In this document: in pieces, positions 1-11,585 of the stretch
How the letters are laid out: the number at the start of each line of letters is the position of its first letter
Numbering within the stretch: position 1 is the stretch's first letter
Assembly (NCBI GenBank): GCA_963920765.1
Contig: OY987242.1
Coordinates: 26,436,002 to 26,500,001, forward strand
Length of the DNA: 64,000 nucleotides
Reading direction: 5' to 3'
Origin: Ulota crispa
Taxonomy: Eukaryota; Streptophyta; Bryopsida; Orthotrichales; Orthotrichaceae
Notes under the pieces: model-generated
What the model saw: only the letters and a program-made list of their open reading frames with translations
What the model was told of the DNA's origin: nothing
Databases searched by the model: none
Made by a program: the position numbers and the translations under genes

Positions 1-402
1 TTGAATCATCTCAATCCAAGTTAAACTCCATCAAGGAGAATTTTTCAAAGACAAACACTTCAATATTTGCTAGTGTTGTAAAATTTACTATTTTGAAAAA
101 CTAATGATGTTCTCTCCTTTGAAAAGATTGCATTTTTGAAGTTTACAAGAGAATGTTTGTTTTTAACCAATCATACCAAATTTTAAAATCTATGCATAAA
201 ATTTGTAATTTTGGTGAATTCTACTTCTAAATTCATTAAATAAAAATCCAAATTTTTTTTTGAATGTCTGACTATATGGGCAATTACTAAACATCATGAT
301 TTTTGTTTTCTCATTTGAAGCAAACTTCATCAAAGTTACTTAAGTATTATTTTATAATACATCTATGTTTTGCCCTTACCTCCTTAGGCGTTTAGGGGTT
401 AA
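1..402. mobile_element. TTAA-type MITE, class I (about 545 bp), left end cut by window
   Basis: Same sequence as 10965-11513 and 31637-32184 (for example TCAATCCAAGTTAAACTCCA near the left). The right end reads GGCGTTTAGGGGTTAA at 387-402, the inverted form of the TTAACCCCTAAACG end of its siblings. No coding capacity. Confidence 0.75.
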
Positions 403-3400
403 AACCAACTAAAGTGTCATAGCCTATATCATAGCAAAAAACAGAGTGTTAAAACCAAATATAAATTTAAGCCCAACAATAATGTTTAACAAAAAAATGG
501 GGAGTGAAATAAGCATCAAAATTTTTTGTAAACAAAGGTGCCATAACTAGGGTTCAAACAAAAATAATAATACGTGAATTTTTTTTAAAACCTAATACCA
601 ATCCGGGCACCAACCAACCCGGACACCAACCAAGATGTTTAACAAAAAAAGTAGAATGTAAAAAAAACATTATTTTTACATTATTAAATTCCAACCATTA
701 AATATTCATATGCTTTTTTGGTCCCTTTTACTCAAAACATTTTGTTGTCTTTTCTTGACAATTTGTTTTTTTCTTTTAAAAAAAATAGCATGAGAAATAA
801 TGAAATCTCCCAAGTCATATAAGTAATTATAGAGTGCCTTAATATAAGTCAATTTGCCAAATTATATAATTATTAAGGCCCTTTTATTTCTGTATGAAAG
901 GTAAATAGCCCTCTAAAAAAATACTTCATTGTCGCACGAGGGGTACTCGACACACAAAGAGTGATCCACCTGAGCCCACATGTCTTGTTCTATGGGACCT
1001 CCAAAACAAGCTTACGCTCCCAATGTAAGAAACTTTGGCACTGCTACAAAATAGGGAACATTTGGAGTGTAAACCATAATAATCCACCGCTCCAAGTCGC
1101 CCCTTTTAGACTTGTTGTCACCACAACTATTGTGCAAGTTGTCTAGTTGCAGATTGTCATGGTGCAAGTGGCGCAGCTTACAAAAAAGTTTGCATTACTT
1201 GCATATTTCAGATCAAATGAGCAATGAAGAAGTCATGTTTAAATTGCTAATATCTTGATTATAAAATTTGTAAAAAGATAAGTTTTGATGGAACAAATGG
1301 GTATTAAATAGAGAGGAATACTCTACGTCAAGAGGTTAAGAAGCACATATGTCGGTAGTTTTCTCTAAAAATGGCTTTCTTGCCTTCTACAAAAAATGGG
1401 CTTTACAATCAAAAGAATGTCCAGATCACTGCACTGATGTCAATGTTTCACCAATGCCTAGTTCCAACCTTACTCAAGAGGTAACAAATCACAAGCAAGT
1501 TAGGCCAGAGAGCCACTTTTCATAAAATTGGTGGCTCTCTTTCAGCTCTTACACAAGTTGTCAAGACGTACAAAGCCCAAGTTTTCCTTGACAGGAGACA
1601 TTGAGTCAGACTATAAAATAAGGGATTCTATTCTACAACAAATAACACAAAATACACCTATGTCTGCACAAGCATGACTTTAATTGCAAAGGGTTTTTCA
1701 ATGTGAGCTCCAGAGGTATCACCCTCTCTCTCAACAGCCACAGTTGGAGGGGTAGCTTTAGATACGTAATGAACATAGAGAAGTCTATTGCATTTTAATA
1801 TGGATATGAATCACATGCCCTAGTCAAATTAACTCATCCACCATTAAACCAACCAAAAATACTAGCATTATACTATTATAGAGCAATAAATTATAAGTTC
1901 AAGTTAAAAATGGTTTACATCTTAGATAGCGACAAATTCAAAAAAGTGCACAACAAGTCGTAGAAAAGGAAATGCCTTGGCCATCAAATCATCACATTTG
2001 CTTCCTTTACATCTACCCTAGAGGGTGGTATATGAATGTTGGCTCATTTAATCATCATTTGGGGTGGGATCCACCATTGAACGCATTAGTTTGAGGATTT
2101 TGATACTTTTGAGAATTATATTGGTTGGCTTCATCTTTGGGGGGGTAACATACCACATTTTAGAAACAACATACAGCCAAATATAGGTAGCATTTTATTC
2201 ATTTTGGGTAAGTTTTATAACAAACTTACAAATAACTAAAGATAGGGGTCATTGAAAACCAAAAATCATTTATAAGTGCTTTAGGTAGTTTTCAAATATG
2301 GGTCATTAACATTTTGTACATATAATTTAGTGTATCATAAATTGGATCCTCAAAATTGGATTTGCTATAATTTGTGTGTATAACCGGGTGCACAATTGGG
2401 TCAGATAAATTATTATTTTTTAGCAATTAAATGTCTCATTTCTTCAAAATAAAATGTGTAGCTTCAAGGCTTTACGGAAACAAAAGGTTGTATACATTTT
2501 TTGTCATCTTTCTCCTTTCAACTTGTTCTTCAACTCTAAGTTTTTCTTTATAAAGGAATATAGCCTAGAAAAAATTACAATGAAATGGAAAGTATAAGTG
2601 ATGATAGAGTTCCATCAAATAAGCCATTTTGCCAATTATAAGTAATTATAAGGATCCTTTAATTCCTGCATACAAGATAAATAGCCCCCAAAAAACAAAC
2701 CTTTGCTGCACATAATACTCAAAATATGCTTAAAGTGCCCTTCCCAAGGCTTCATTGCACTGCAAATGCTGAACAACACAAAACAATTATTTCAAAGAAT
2801 AAACTCATTTAGCCGTTGACTTCTTGATAGTTGCATGACTTGTGTTTCAGGACTAATGCAGTTTCCTCTTATATAGGAATCAAGCTTCTTATGACGTAAG
2901 TACTTGGAAATTTAGAATCTAGGTCGCCACTCAACGGCAATGCCCAACAAAACATGTTGGCATTGGCGTTAGTGGCTGGAAGGAGTGAGACAGGCACATC
3001 ATGTTGTTGCATTTGGACAAGGACTAGATGGCGGCCGGTGGGAGCAAGAGGTCCCACCCAAGGATTTGAATTTGATTTTTTGAGGAATAGCTGAGGGCCA
3101 TTTTGTGGGGCAATTTTTGACAATGGTTTGCACTTTGTAGCTTGCAGGTTCCAATGTTACATCCTTGTAATTTTTGGGTGGAGTTGAAGGTTGCCCCTAC
3201 GCATGGGTTTTTGCAGCATCATGGATTTTTTTTGTATGAAAATAGTATTCATTGGCCTTCTTCTTGAAAATATTCAACTAACCATTAGCATTACACAATT
3301 AATGCTTGGAATTGGATTAGGCAATGCCTCAAATAAATTTAAAATGCTAGCACCAATTTTCAATTTGGTAAGAATTTTGTGAAAACCTAGACTCCAATGT

Positions 3401-3530
3401 AATTTCTATTATTGCAATCTAACATTTTATGATTTTTTCCCCATTTTGTTCCTATAAGCTTGGAGCTCACCTTTTTTCCATGGAAATTGGGCAATTAATT
3501 GCCCCAAAAAAACCCTGGTATGGTTCCTTT
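403..3530. other. AT-rich intergenic DNA, no gene seen
   Basis: No conserved coding sequence. A diverged repeat pair is visible: about 860-945 resembles 2625-2720 (shared GATAAATAGCCC and GTAATTATA blocks). Segment 2930-3150 is repeated in diverged form at about 5030-5230 (shared GGTGGGAGC and TTTTGAATTT blocks). Short open frames here show no family resemblance. Confidence 0.5.
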
Positions 3531-4186
3531 TTAATCCTTATCTGCTCAAGGCATTTTTTGAGCTCCTAGGAATTTGCTCTAAATTAAACAAAAGACCATC
3601 ATTCTTACAAGTTATATCATTTTCCTTTTGAAATTGTAAACCATTCATATTCAAACTAGGTATATTAGAGATCACATAAGAAAAGAAAATATAACAATCT
3701 CATGTATGGATCCAAAGATCATAATGTTTGATCATGAGGGTGTTAAACTGTGAGTATAGCTTGAAGTCTTTCAATCCTCTTTTTGCATGTCAAATTTGAA
3801 AATTTGATCACCAAAAAAGTACGAGGTTGAAGGACATAACATACATAACAACAATCAATTTATGGCTTTTTAATATCTCTTTTACAATTTTTTAAAATGA
3901 GCTTTTAATGTAAATGTGTCTCAAAGAGTTAGCGTATGTGATGCTCATTTCCAAGAGCTCTCAACAATAAAATTAAATCCCAATTGCTACAAACATCCTT
4001 GCATTAAATCTTGAATGGAAAAATCATAATCAGTAGTTTTTAAAATCAGATTTTTGATGCTAAAACTAGGCTCCAAAAGTAACATTTCAAGAATATAAAT
4101 TACTAGACACACAACTTAGTTAGGTTCTAGTAACCTTCAAAATATTGTCAACATCAAAATGTGTTGCCTTAGCATTTAAAGGTTAA
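3531..4186. mobile_element. TTAA-type MITE, class II (about 656 bp)
   Basis: Diverged copy of the element at 17632-18291; shared blocks include TTTGATCATGAGGGTGTT and CCTAGGAATTTGCTCT-like sequence. Ends are TTAATCCTTATCTGCTCAAG and, at the right, CTTAGCATTTAAAGGTTAA. The left terminus is more decayed than in the sibling. Confidence 0.7.
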
Positions 4187-4609
4187 ATCTCTATTCCATT
4201 GTGGTCTTGAAATGTTGGAGATTCCATTTGCCATTGGATGTGGAAATCATGAAAGCATGAGCCTGGGTGGATCACTTAGTGCATTTTAAAATCTACAAGT
4301 GGTATAATATAGTAAGGGTTTCATTCATTTGGGATAAAAACTATAACAAACTTACAAATAAAGTAGGAAATTTTCAAAGTACTAAATCCAATATAAGTAA
4401 TATAGGTACACTACAAATTTGGGGCATTATGAGGGATATTACTTTTTTTTACAATTAATGTAGGGGCACAAGATTTGGAAGTATTCTATGCACAAGACTG
4501 TATCTAGTAAAGGTATACAAAGCTAGTTGGGTTAAGGAAATCCTAGACAAAAAAAAATGGGATTGAAAAATTCAAAAACTAACACCACCAAAATGGGGAA
4601 TGCTAAATT

Positions 4610-4833
4610 GTGAGCATGGGTTCATGAGCCGTGAGTCGTGAGCGTAATTTATTTGTCAAAATATTGAATTCCGCCTATAAATGTGTACAAAGGACCTTAT
4701 AATTGCACATTATAAACATTTATCTCTTGAAAAATTGTTGTTTTTCAAGTTTTCCATTAATTTTGAGCTCAAAATTGATTCTTGCTCACAAAATCTTGGC
4801 TCACCGCTCATAGGCTCACCATTCTATGCTCAC
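4610..4833. repeat. Imperfect terminal-inverted-repeat element with GTGAGC motifs
   Basis: Starts GTGAGCATGGGTTCATGAGC and ends in an imperfect inverse, GGCTCACCATTCTATGCTCAC minus its first base. Several GTGAGC/GCTCAC motifs lie in both arms. About 224 bp, non-coding. The target duplication is unclear (CTAAA occurs near both ends). It directly precedes the minisatellite. Confidence 0.5.
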
Positions 4834-4850
4834 TAAACAGCTTACCTCAG

Positions 4851-5015
4851 CAATGGAGCGGAGAGCAATGGAGCGGAGAGCAATGGAGCAGAAAGCAATG
4901 GAGAAGAGAGCAATGGAGCGGAGAGCAATGGACCAAAGAGCAATGGAGCGGAGAGCAATGGACCAAAGAGCAATGGAGAAGAGAGCAATGGAGCGGAGAG
5001 CAATGGAGCGGGACT
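4851..5015. repeat. 15-bp minisatellite, 11 units
   Basis: Eleven head-to-tail units of CAATGGAGCGGAGAG with variants (GGAGAAGAGAG, GGACCAAAGAG), ending in a partial unit. Because 15 is divisible by 3 it is open in several frames on both strands. No flanking exon, splice pattern or family match supports a protein. Confidence 0.9.
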
Positions 5016-6873
5016 AATGTTGTTCCACTTGGGAATCAAGATCACCCACAGTGGTAGCGGCTAGTGGAACTCAGTGGAGTTGGCAGCTAGAACAAGTAGG
5101 CAGGTCACATTGGACAGGGATTGGTTGGTGGGCGGCGGGAGCGAGAGGTCCACCCTGGATTTTGAATTTAGTTTTCTAAGCAATGGTTGTGGGGCATTTT
5201 TGGGGCAGTTTTTTGGCTATGGTTTGAACTAGGGTCAGGGAAATATTTGAGATTTTTTTGGTAGATTTCCTTTCAATTCCTGTATTGAACCTGTTTATCA
5301 AGGAGCTCTTTCGGTTATTTTCTCTATTTCATACACTAAGTAACTTTTTAAAAGATTTTTGACCCTTTTTTAGCTGAAGTTTATAAATAGCAAACAATTT
5401 TTTCTCATTTCACTCAGCTAGCATTGAACTAGGAGTTGGTTCTTCCCGGACCTTGGTTGCAGCCTGCAGCTTGCAGCTTGTAGGTTTCATGAGGTTTATT
5501 ATTTTGTTTTTTGTTGGCAAACTAACTGGCACACAGCAATACAAGCAAGTAAGGAAAAAATGAACAAAATTGGATAGAATTAGTGACAAGTGCACCTTCA
5601 TCCAAAAATTGTACTAATAATATTAGTAAATTTTGTTCAAAGTTTGACAAATTTGGTGTTTGTCTAGGGAGAGAATTGGCGATTTCATCCACTTGTTCAT
5701 CAAAATTTTATAGTGTTACAAGTGCTAGTGAAGAATTGACGTAAGGTTTAGGCAAAAGATTTGCCAAAAAAAAAGAACCCTGCTTATACCCTATGCAACG
5801 GCTTTTGGATCTGTCATCACATGCTCTCTTTTTGGTATTGCTAAATCTACCAAGTTTTTTGCTAAATCTATCATGTTGTATCGTATTTTGGATTTCTTTA
5901 TAGAAAGAAGGGCAAATTTTGTATTTATTGAATGAACATTGAATGATGATTGTAGGAATTTATTCAAGGATTATACATACTCTAAGTTATGGAAGTTAAG
6001 TTAAGTAAGAGAAAGAAAAAAAAAGAAGGGAAGAATGGATAAAGTAAATAAAGAAGAAGAGGTATAGGAGAGTACATTTACCATCATCATTAAATATTTA
6101 TTCAAGGGTGATTGCAAGAATGACTTGTCTTGCTTTCTGTCCCCTTCACCTCTTGCAAGTGGTTTTTGGGTCTTATCTTTTGTAGTCTTAGTCATTTTGA
6201 CTTAAAAGTTTAGAATAAGGTGAACATGAAAGTTATTGACATTCGATAAATTTTTTGTTTTTTTTAAATTACTTTACTATTTTTAAATAGACCCCAATTG
6301 CATGTCTACCTTGGCAGTTTTGGTGGTTTTTAGTACTATTTTGGATTGAAAAAGGCAAATTGCATGCCACAAATTAGGGAAATTTTTCATTAGGAAGCAT
6401 TACATGGATCTATAGATAGGTTTTACAAAACTCAAAAAACTCTGCCCTAGCCTGCACATTGTTTCAAAGTGGGCATCCTTTCTCCCTCCATTGGTGAAAG
6501 ACAAAAACCTTCCTCCAAAAAGAACTTGCACCAGTTCAAGCTACGAAGAGAGATAAAAAACCGTCATTTTTTATTTTATTCTTTTGAATTTTTTACTATT
6601 TTCTATAAAGAAAAAAAGAAAATTGTCTTTTTATTAGTAATTTGTGTTCCTCTATTTTTGTGCATAACTTTTAGAATAAAAAATTTCTAGTTCTAAATTT
6701 TTACAAGTATGCTATTTAAGTGCTTTACAAATTTTTTGTATTTTTGTATTTTTTTTATTTTTTTTCAAAAGCTCATAGTACTAAGTAGTACTACTAGTTT
6801 TAAGGGTGTTTGAGACAAAACTAGCAGGTCATTCTTGCAACTACCCTCAACAAGTTCAAAATTACCCCTTTTT
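5016..6873. other. AT-rich intergenic DNA, no gene seen
   Basis: About 5030-5230 is a diverged copy of 2930-3150. The rest is AT-rich with poly-purine and poly-T runs (for example 6001-6060 purine-rich). No coding signal recognised. Confidence 0.5.
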
Positions 6874-7817
6874 TTAACCCCTAAAGGACCAAGCTAAGTT
6901 TTCAAAGAAATTGATCTAAATCTACCATTTTTAGTACCTGAACCAAGTTTTAGAAGAAAAAAAATCAAACACACTTAACCATGAGATCTTGCAGAACACT
7001 AGTTTTAAAAGATGTGAAAAAACATTCAGAAATTTCTACCATATAGATTGTAAGATATTTGAGTTGAACTGACAAAAAAATCCATTTTTTTGTTCCTACA
7101 AAAATTTAGGCAATTGCACTTCACAAGATCACATTTGTGTGAATTTTTTTCCAAAATGGTTGTAAATTTTGAATTCAATCTTCAAGGCAAGTTGGATACA
7201 TCTTTGAAAATTTTCAAATCATTTGGAATTGTACAATATGTACAAAAAATACAATAAGTAAAAAGAAGTAGAGAAGGATTCAAAATGCTAAATTGTCAAG
7301 AATTTCATTGGAGAAGTAAAAAATGCCAATCCCAAATTCCCAATGGTTGAAATGTTGTAATAAACAATTTTCTTCCTTTGGCTTTATTTTTTCTCCAAAA
7401 CATTGAAAATAGAGTAAAATAAAGGACTTCAAAGTTTATTTTAGAGTAGAGAATTGATAATTGCCCGTGAACAAAAACTCCTCATAAATTTCATCTCATT
7501 GATTGAAATTGAATGATTCAAAAGCAATTAGCATACATATATGTAAGTCTAGAAAACCAATTTCAAATTTTTGTTTCTTAAAAAATTGATTTTTTTCAAG
7601 CTACCTAGGCTGCCCGCCGAGCAAAAAAACAACATATTAGGCTATAACTTTGTTTACTCATAATTCCAAATGTCATGAAATTTAGCGTATATGAAATGTA
7701 TTCCTTGTCCAACCTTCAGTTAAAATTTCAACCACAAATATGGAAATCTCCAATCACAAGTACTTGCCCAAAATTTCTATGTTACCAAAAAACATAGCTT
7801 GGTCCTTTAGGGGTTAA
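6874..7817. mobile_element. TTAA-type MITE, class III (944 bp), near-perfect ends
   Basis: Left end TTAACCCCTAAAGGACCAAG and right end its exact inverse; the inverted repeat extends 23 bp including the TTAA. Internal sequence is shared with 14535-15471 and, inverted, with about 12230-13135 (CTCCTCATAA then TTTCATCTCATTGATTG). No transposase, so non-autonomous. TTAA target plus CCC start suggests the piggyBac superfamily. Confidence 0.85.
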
Positions 7818-9146
7818 GGAACTTCAAAGAGACCTAATGCAGCTTGGTAACATTGACCCAAGAGTCGATACTAGAAGTGGCTAATAGCACATTACACAAT
7901 CAGTGACATTTGTGGGCCCATTGCATGGAATCAGAGAAGTACACCTCTCTCACACAAGTTATGATATGAGGTGAGGTCACTCTTTAAAATTTGGAGAAAA
8001 TTTGGAGATCTATCATGCTAAATTTTGACATGGAGTGGAGTTTTTGCTTCACTTGGCGGGCACAATAACCAGCTGCACTATATTGCTTCAAAGCTCTCCC
8101 TTGCTGCACACTTCAACCAGATGTGTTGATTACTGCTTCCTTTGGGTCCTTTTTTTTCTTCTTTCTTCCGCTTTACTAGTACAGAGTCCACACAAGTAGC
8201 CATTGAGGCTGCTATAAGCTCTACAAATGGTTACATCATTTTTTTCTTGACTTTTCAAGTGATGCTTGTAAAAACCTCCCAGTTTTCTTTGTATTTTTTT
8301 TGGAACCATTGTACGCAACGTTCTTCATTGCCGCTAATGCTACAAAATCTAGATCTATTTACGTTATACCAATCAATCAATCTAATTGGTCATTGTTTAA
8401 ACCGTGAATCTTTGCCCTTTAGAGGAGATGGAAATCTGGACAATAAAAATGACCACAAAGAATCAAGACCAACATTACACCTTTTGACCTAATAAAATAA
8501 CATATGCTTGAGGTCTTGTAACTTTCTACCTACAATAGATCACAAAAATGCAAAGCACAAATGCGCAAGGTATTGTACTAAATTCCATCATGTCAATATT
8601 TGAGAAATTCATAATCAGTTAACACTTAAGCAATTGTCAACTTATTACCTTAACGGGCAAGAGGAGGGGACCCTCGAGAAATCTCTCATCAATGGAACGA
8701 TGTCGCATATCATTGTTTGTAGACTCTCAATCTCGTTGAAGCTTACTCAAGACGTTGTCAGTGCGTGGCGCAACGGTGATTGATTAAGGACTTAGAGATT
8801 CCGTATTCCCCAGCCATTTTGATAACTCTGCTCAAAATGCTATCGCAAACAAGATAGGCCTTAACATTATGCAGGGCAAACGCACATTTCAAATAAAGTT
8901 TACATTATTTATCTCACAAAAGTGCTAAGTCTCACATATGAAAGCAGTTGCCCTAAAATAAAATAAAAAATCTTCATCTAAATGCATAGTCTCAATAGCA
9001 AAATTTTGAAGTAGCAAATAGAGAATTCAAAAAAAATTGCTACTTTAAAGTTTTCAGACACTTAACATTCTACAAGTAGGTCGGGTAATATTTAATGCGA
9101 TAATTAATGTTAAAACGGGAAATTTGAAAGACCAACAAGGCCTATA
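7818..9146. other. Intergenic DNA with a less AT-rich patch, no gene identified
   Basis: 8040-8340 and 8640-8880 have more balanced base composition than their surroundings, as in gene relics, but no frame or splice pattern gave a recognisable protein. Confidence 0.35.
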
Positions 9147-9403
9147 AACACCATATTTGTTAAATTGGGAAAAACGGAGGTACCATTTTGTACTCCACCT
9201 AAAACTCAAAAAGTTACCTTAAACTAAATTTGAAGGTATCAGATTCAATCTAAGCCATTAAGATTTTTTCCCTAGCAAATTCCTCCTCTTAGGTGCAGGC
9301 ACGTGTACCAAAAAAACTCTATGAGCTCAGTTTTAGGTGATCACCTAAAACTTTCAAAAGTCCCAAAATGTAATGTTTTTCCCAATTTAACAAATATGGT
9401 GTT
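9147..9403. mobile_element. 257-bp MITE with about 29-bp perfect inverted repeats
   Basis: Begins AACACCATATTTGTTAAATT and ends with the exact inverse; flanked on both sides by TATA (9143-9146 and 9404-9407). Shorter relatives with related ends occur at 16674-16793 and 16844-16994. Non-coding. Superfamily uncertain. Confidence 0.8.
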
Positions 9404-10163
9404 TATAACAATTCTGTAACGACTCAAAAGCTATGCCGCAAGAAGCTAAATTCAAAAAAAAATCAATAGGGTTAGCCTTTCATTAAGCTATCGTGGAACA
9501 TGATTTTTGTGGAAAAAAGTATTGTAGATTTTTTTTTCAAAGGGCAAAATTGCAAGTCATATGGTCCCTATTAGAGACTTTAGACTACCCTTGAAAATGC
9601 TTGGATGTGTTCCTAAAATGTTACTTGAGGGTCTCAATCCCAACCATCTCAAAGTAGCGTAGCACTTGACATGTGGCAAAATTTACCTATGAAAATAGCT
9701 TTCATTGCTCCACTTTAAGTACAACAGTGGGTGGAGAAGCCCTCAAAAATAGGGTGCAGAACTGGGGAGAGGCCGAAGAACGGTATGTCTACTTTATTGC
9801 ATTCCTAGTTGCACACGCATCTTCATTCCAAAATCGAATATATTCAAGCAACACGTTAGATCTTGAATCAGCTCTTGAAAGATGATTTATTAATGTCTTC
9901 AAATGAGAAAGCATTACTCTCCAGGAAACAACATCAAATTGTTTAATTGGCGGATTGAGTATCACTTTGGCTATGCAAAAGCTTTACAAAAAATTGCAAA
10001 GAACCGATAGCAGCTGTAAATGTTTCATCATTCTTCAATGGGCAAAATATCCTCCCGACCACACAATGCCAACGCCAGTCTACCGGAATAACTGATTATT
10101 GGTGGGGAATTTTATATTGACTGGCCATACCCTCGCATGGAAAGATGCCTTTAGATTGAGTAT

Positions 10164-10417
10164 TACCACCTGACCCGTGAGCGCCCAACGCCCCAAATCT
10201 AACGTCTCCATATTCAACAATTTTTTGCCTTTGACCGTTATAATATTTTGATATGTTTGATGAAAACTTACCAGATTTTTCATACATCTGTAGAGCTTGA
10301 GCCATGTACAATATTATCGACTAACTCTTCTAGATGTTGTTCTTGAACTTGTGGTGCCAAATTATTTGCAATGAGATCCAACATGCCATGAATTTGGGCT
10401 GTGCGCTCAGGGGTTAA
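10164..10417. mobile_element. TTAA-type MITE, class IV (about 250 bp), decayed left end
   Basis: GTGAGCGCCCAAC near the left and GTGCGCTCAGGGGTTAA at the right form an imperfect inverted pair. Internal sequence resembles 15468-15715 (CCGTTATAAT versus CAGTTATAAT after a G-T-rich stretch). The left TTAA is not intact. Confidence 0.5.
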
Positions 10418-10964
10418 TCGATTTTCTTGCTTTTTTGTCGCATTGAAAGCCCATTAATCAACGATTTCCCGCTGCATCTTACCGGGCTTTCCTGTAAATG
10501 CGAAGGTCAATGAGGACGATGAAAGAATGCTACCGGAACCCTCCATAACATTTTCTCAAACCTACGTGCAATGAATGATTTGAGGTTCTTCAGGAAAATT
10601 GCCAGAAAGGATGACATGTATGTATACTTTAAGCTAACAAACATTGGGGAATGATGCTTAGGAAGAATCGACCGTTAGTTCAAAGCTAGCCGGTTGAAAT
10701 GAGAGAAAATCGTCTGCAATTTATGGACATTGGTAAAAAATTGGTCAAAATTTTGATTTTTTTATACTTGTAGTATGAAATAGAGAAAATCATTGAAAGA
10801 GTTTTTTGATAAAGTGGTAAGATACAAGAATTAAAGGAAATCAACCAAAAAATCTCAAGTATTTCATGGACCTTGCATGGCTGCACTCCAGATTTTTTCA
10901 GCAATCTTATTTATTTTGCTTCTTCTAATACAAATTGGTTCCTCCACTCATATTGAGGCATGGA

Positions 10965-11513
10965 TTAACCCTAAACGCCTAATAGACCATTTTCTGATTA
11001 CTTCCTTTATTTGCTTACTGCCCAAAATGAACAAAGACATTTTTTGAAAAAACAAAAACATATTACTATATAGGAAAGCAAGTCTACATTCCAATCCAAT
11101 TTGAATCATGTCAATCCAAGTTAAACTCCATGAAGGACATTTTTTCAAAGACAAACACTTCAATGATTGCTATTGTTACAAAATTTACTATTTTGGGAAA
11201 CTATTGATGTTCTCTCCTTCAAAAAGATTGTATTTTTGAAGTTTTGAATTAAATGTCTATTTTTAACCAATCATATCAAATTTTAAATTTTATAAATAAA
11301 TTTTATAATTTTGATGAATATTAAAAGGTAAATGATTCTAAATTCATTAAATAAGAGTCCAAAACTTTTTTTGAATGTTTGACCATATGGATAATTACCA
11401 AAGATCATGATTTTTGTTTTCCTTTTTGAAGCAACTTTCATTTAAGTTACAATAATATCATTTTATAATGCATCTATGTTTTGCCCTTACGCCATTGGGC
11501 ATTTAGGCATTAA
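10965..11513. mobile_element. TTAA-type MITE, class I (549 bp), with empty-site proof
   Basis: Ends TTAACCCTAAACGCCTAAT and, at right, ATTGGGCATTTAGGCATTAA. Flanks join to GGCATGG-TTAA-AAAAAGCAATAC; the paralogous segment at 17246-17275 reads GGCATGGC-TTAA-AAAATAAAGC without the insertion. This shows a single TTAA target duplicated on insertion. Confidence 0.9.
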
Positions 11514-11585
11514 AAAAAGCAATACTCACTACCAAAAATTCAGAACATAAGATTCAGAAATATGAAATTAAAATGCTTGTTATTA

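Larger units (their letters stand above)
9826..11582. repeat. Segmental duplication copy A (interrupted by two insertions)
   Basis: Diverged match to 16325-17320: shared blocks include TTTAATTGGCGGAT, CGCATTGAAAGCC, AACATTGGGGAATGATGCTT and CCTCCACTCA. Relative to copy B it carries a TTAA-type insertion at 10965-11513 and about 330 extra bp ending at 10417. It may derive from an old gene or element; I could not assign a protein. Confidence 0.7.

Noticed and set aside
2869-3123. 84-codon minus-strand open frame
   Set aside because: Lies in a diverged dispersed repeat (copy at about 5030-5230); not conserved as a frame.
4782-5057. Open frames in both strands over the minisatellite (QWSGE-type repeats)
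   Set aside because: Frames are open only because the unit is 15 bp; no flanking gene structure or known family.
8640-8880. Less AT-rich patch that looks gene-like
   Set aside because: No open frame or splice pattern yields a recognisable product.
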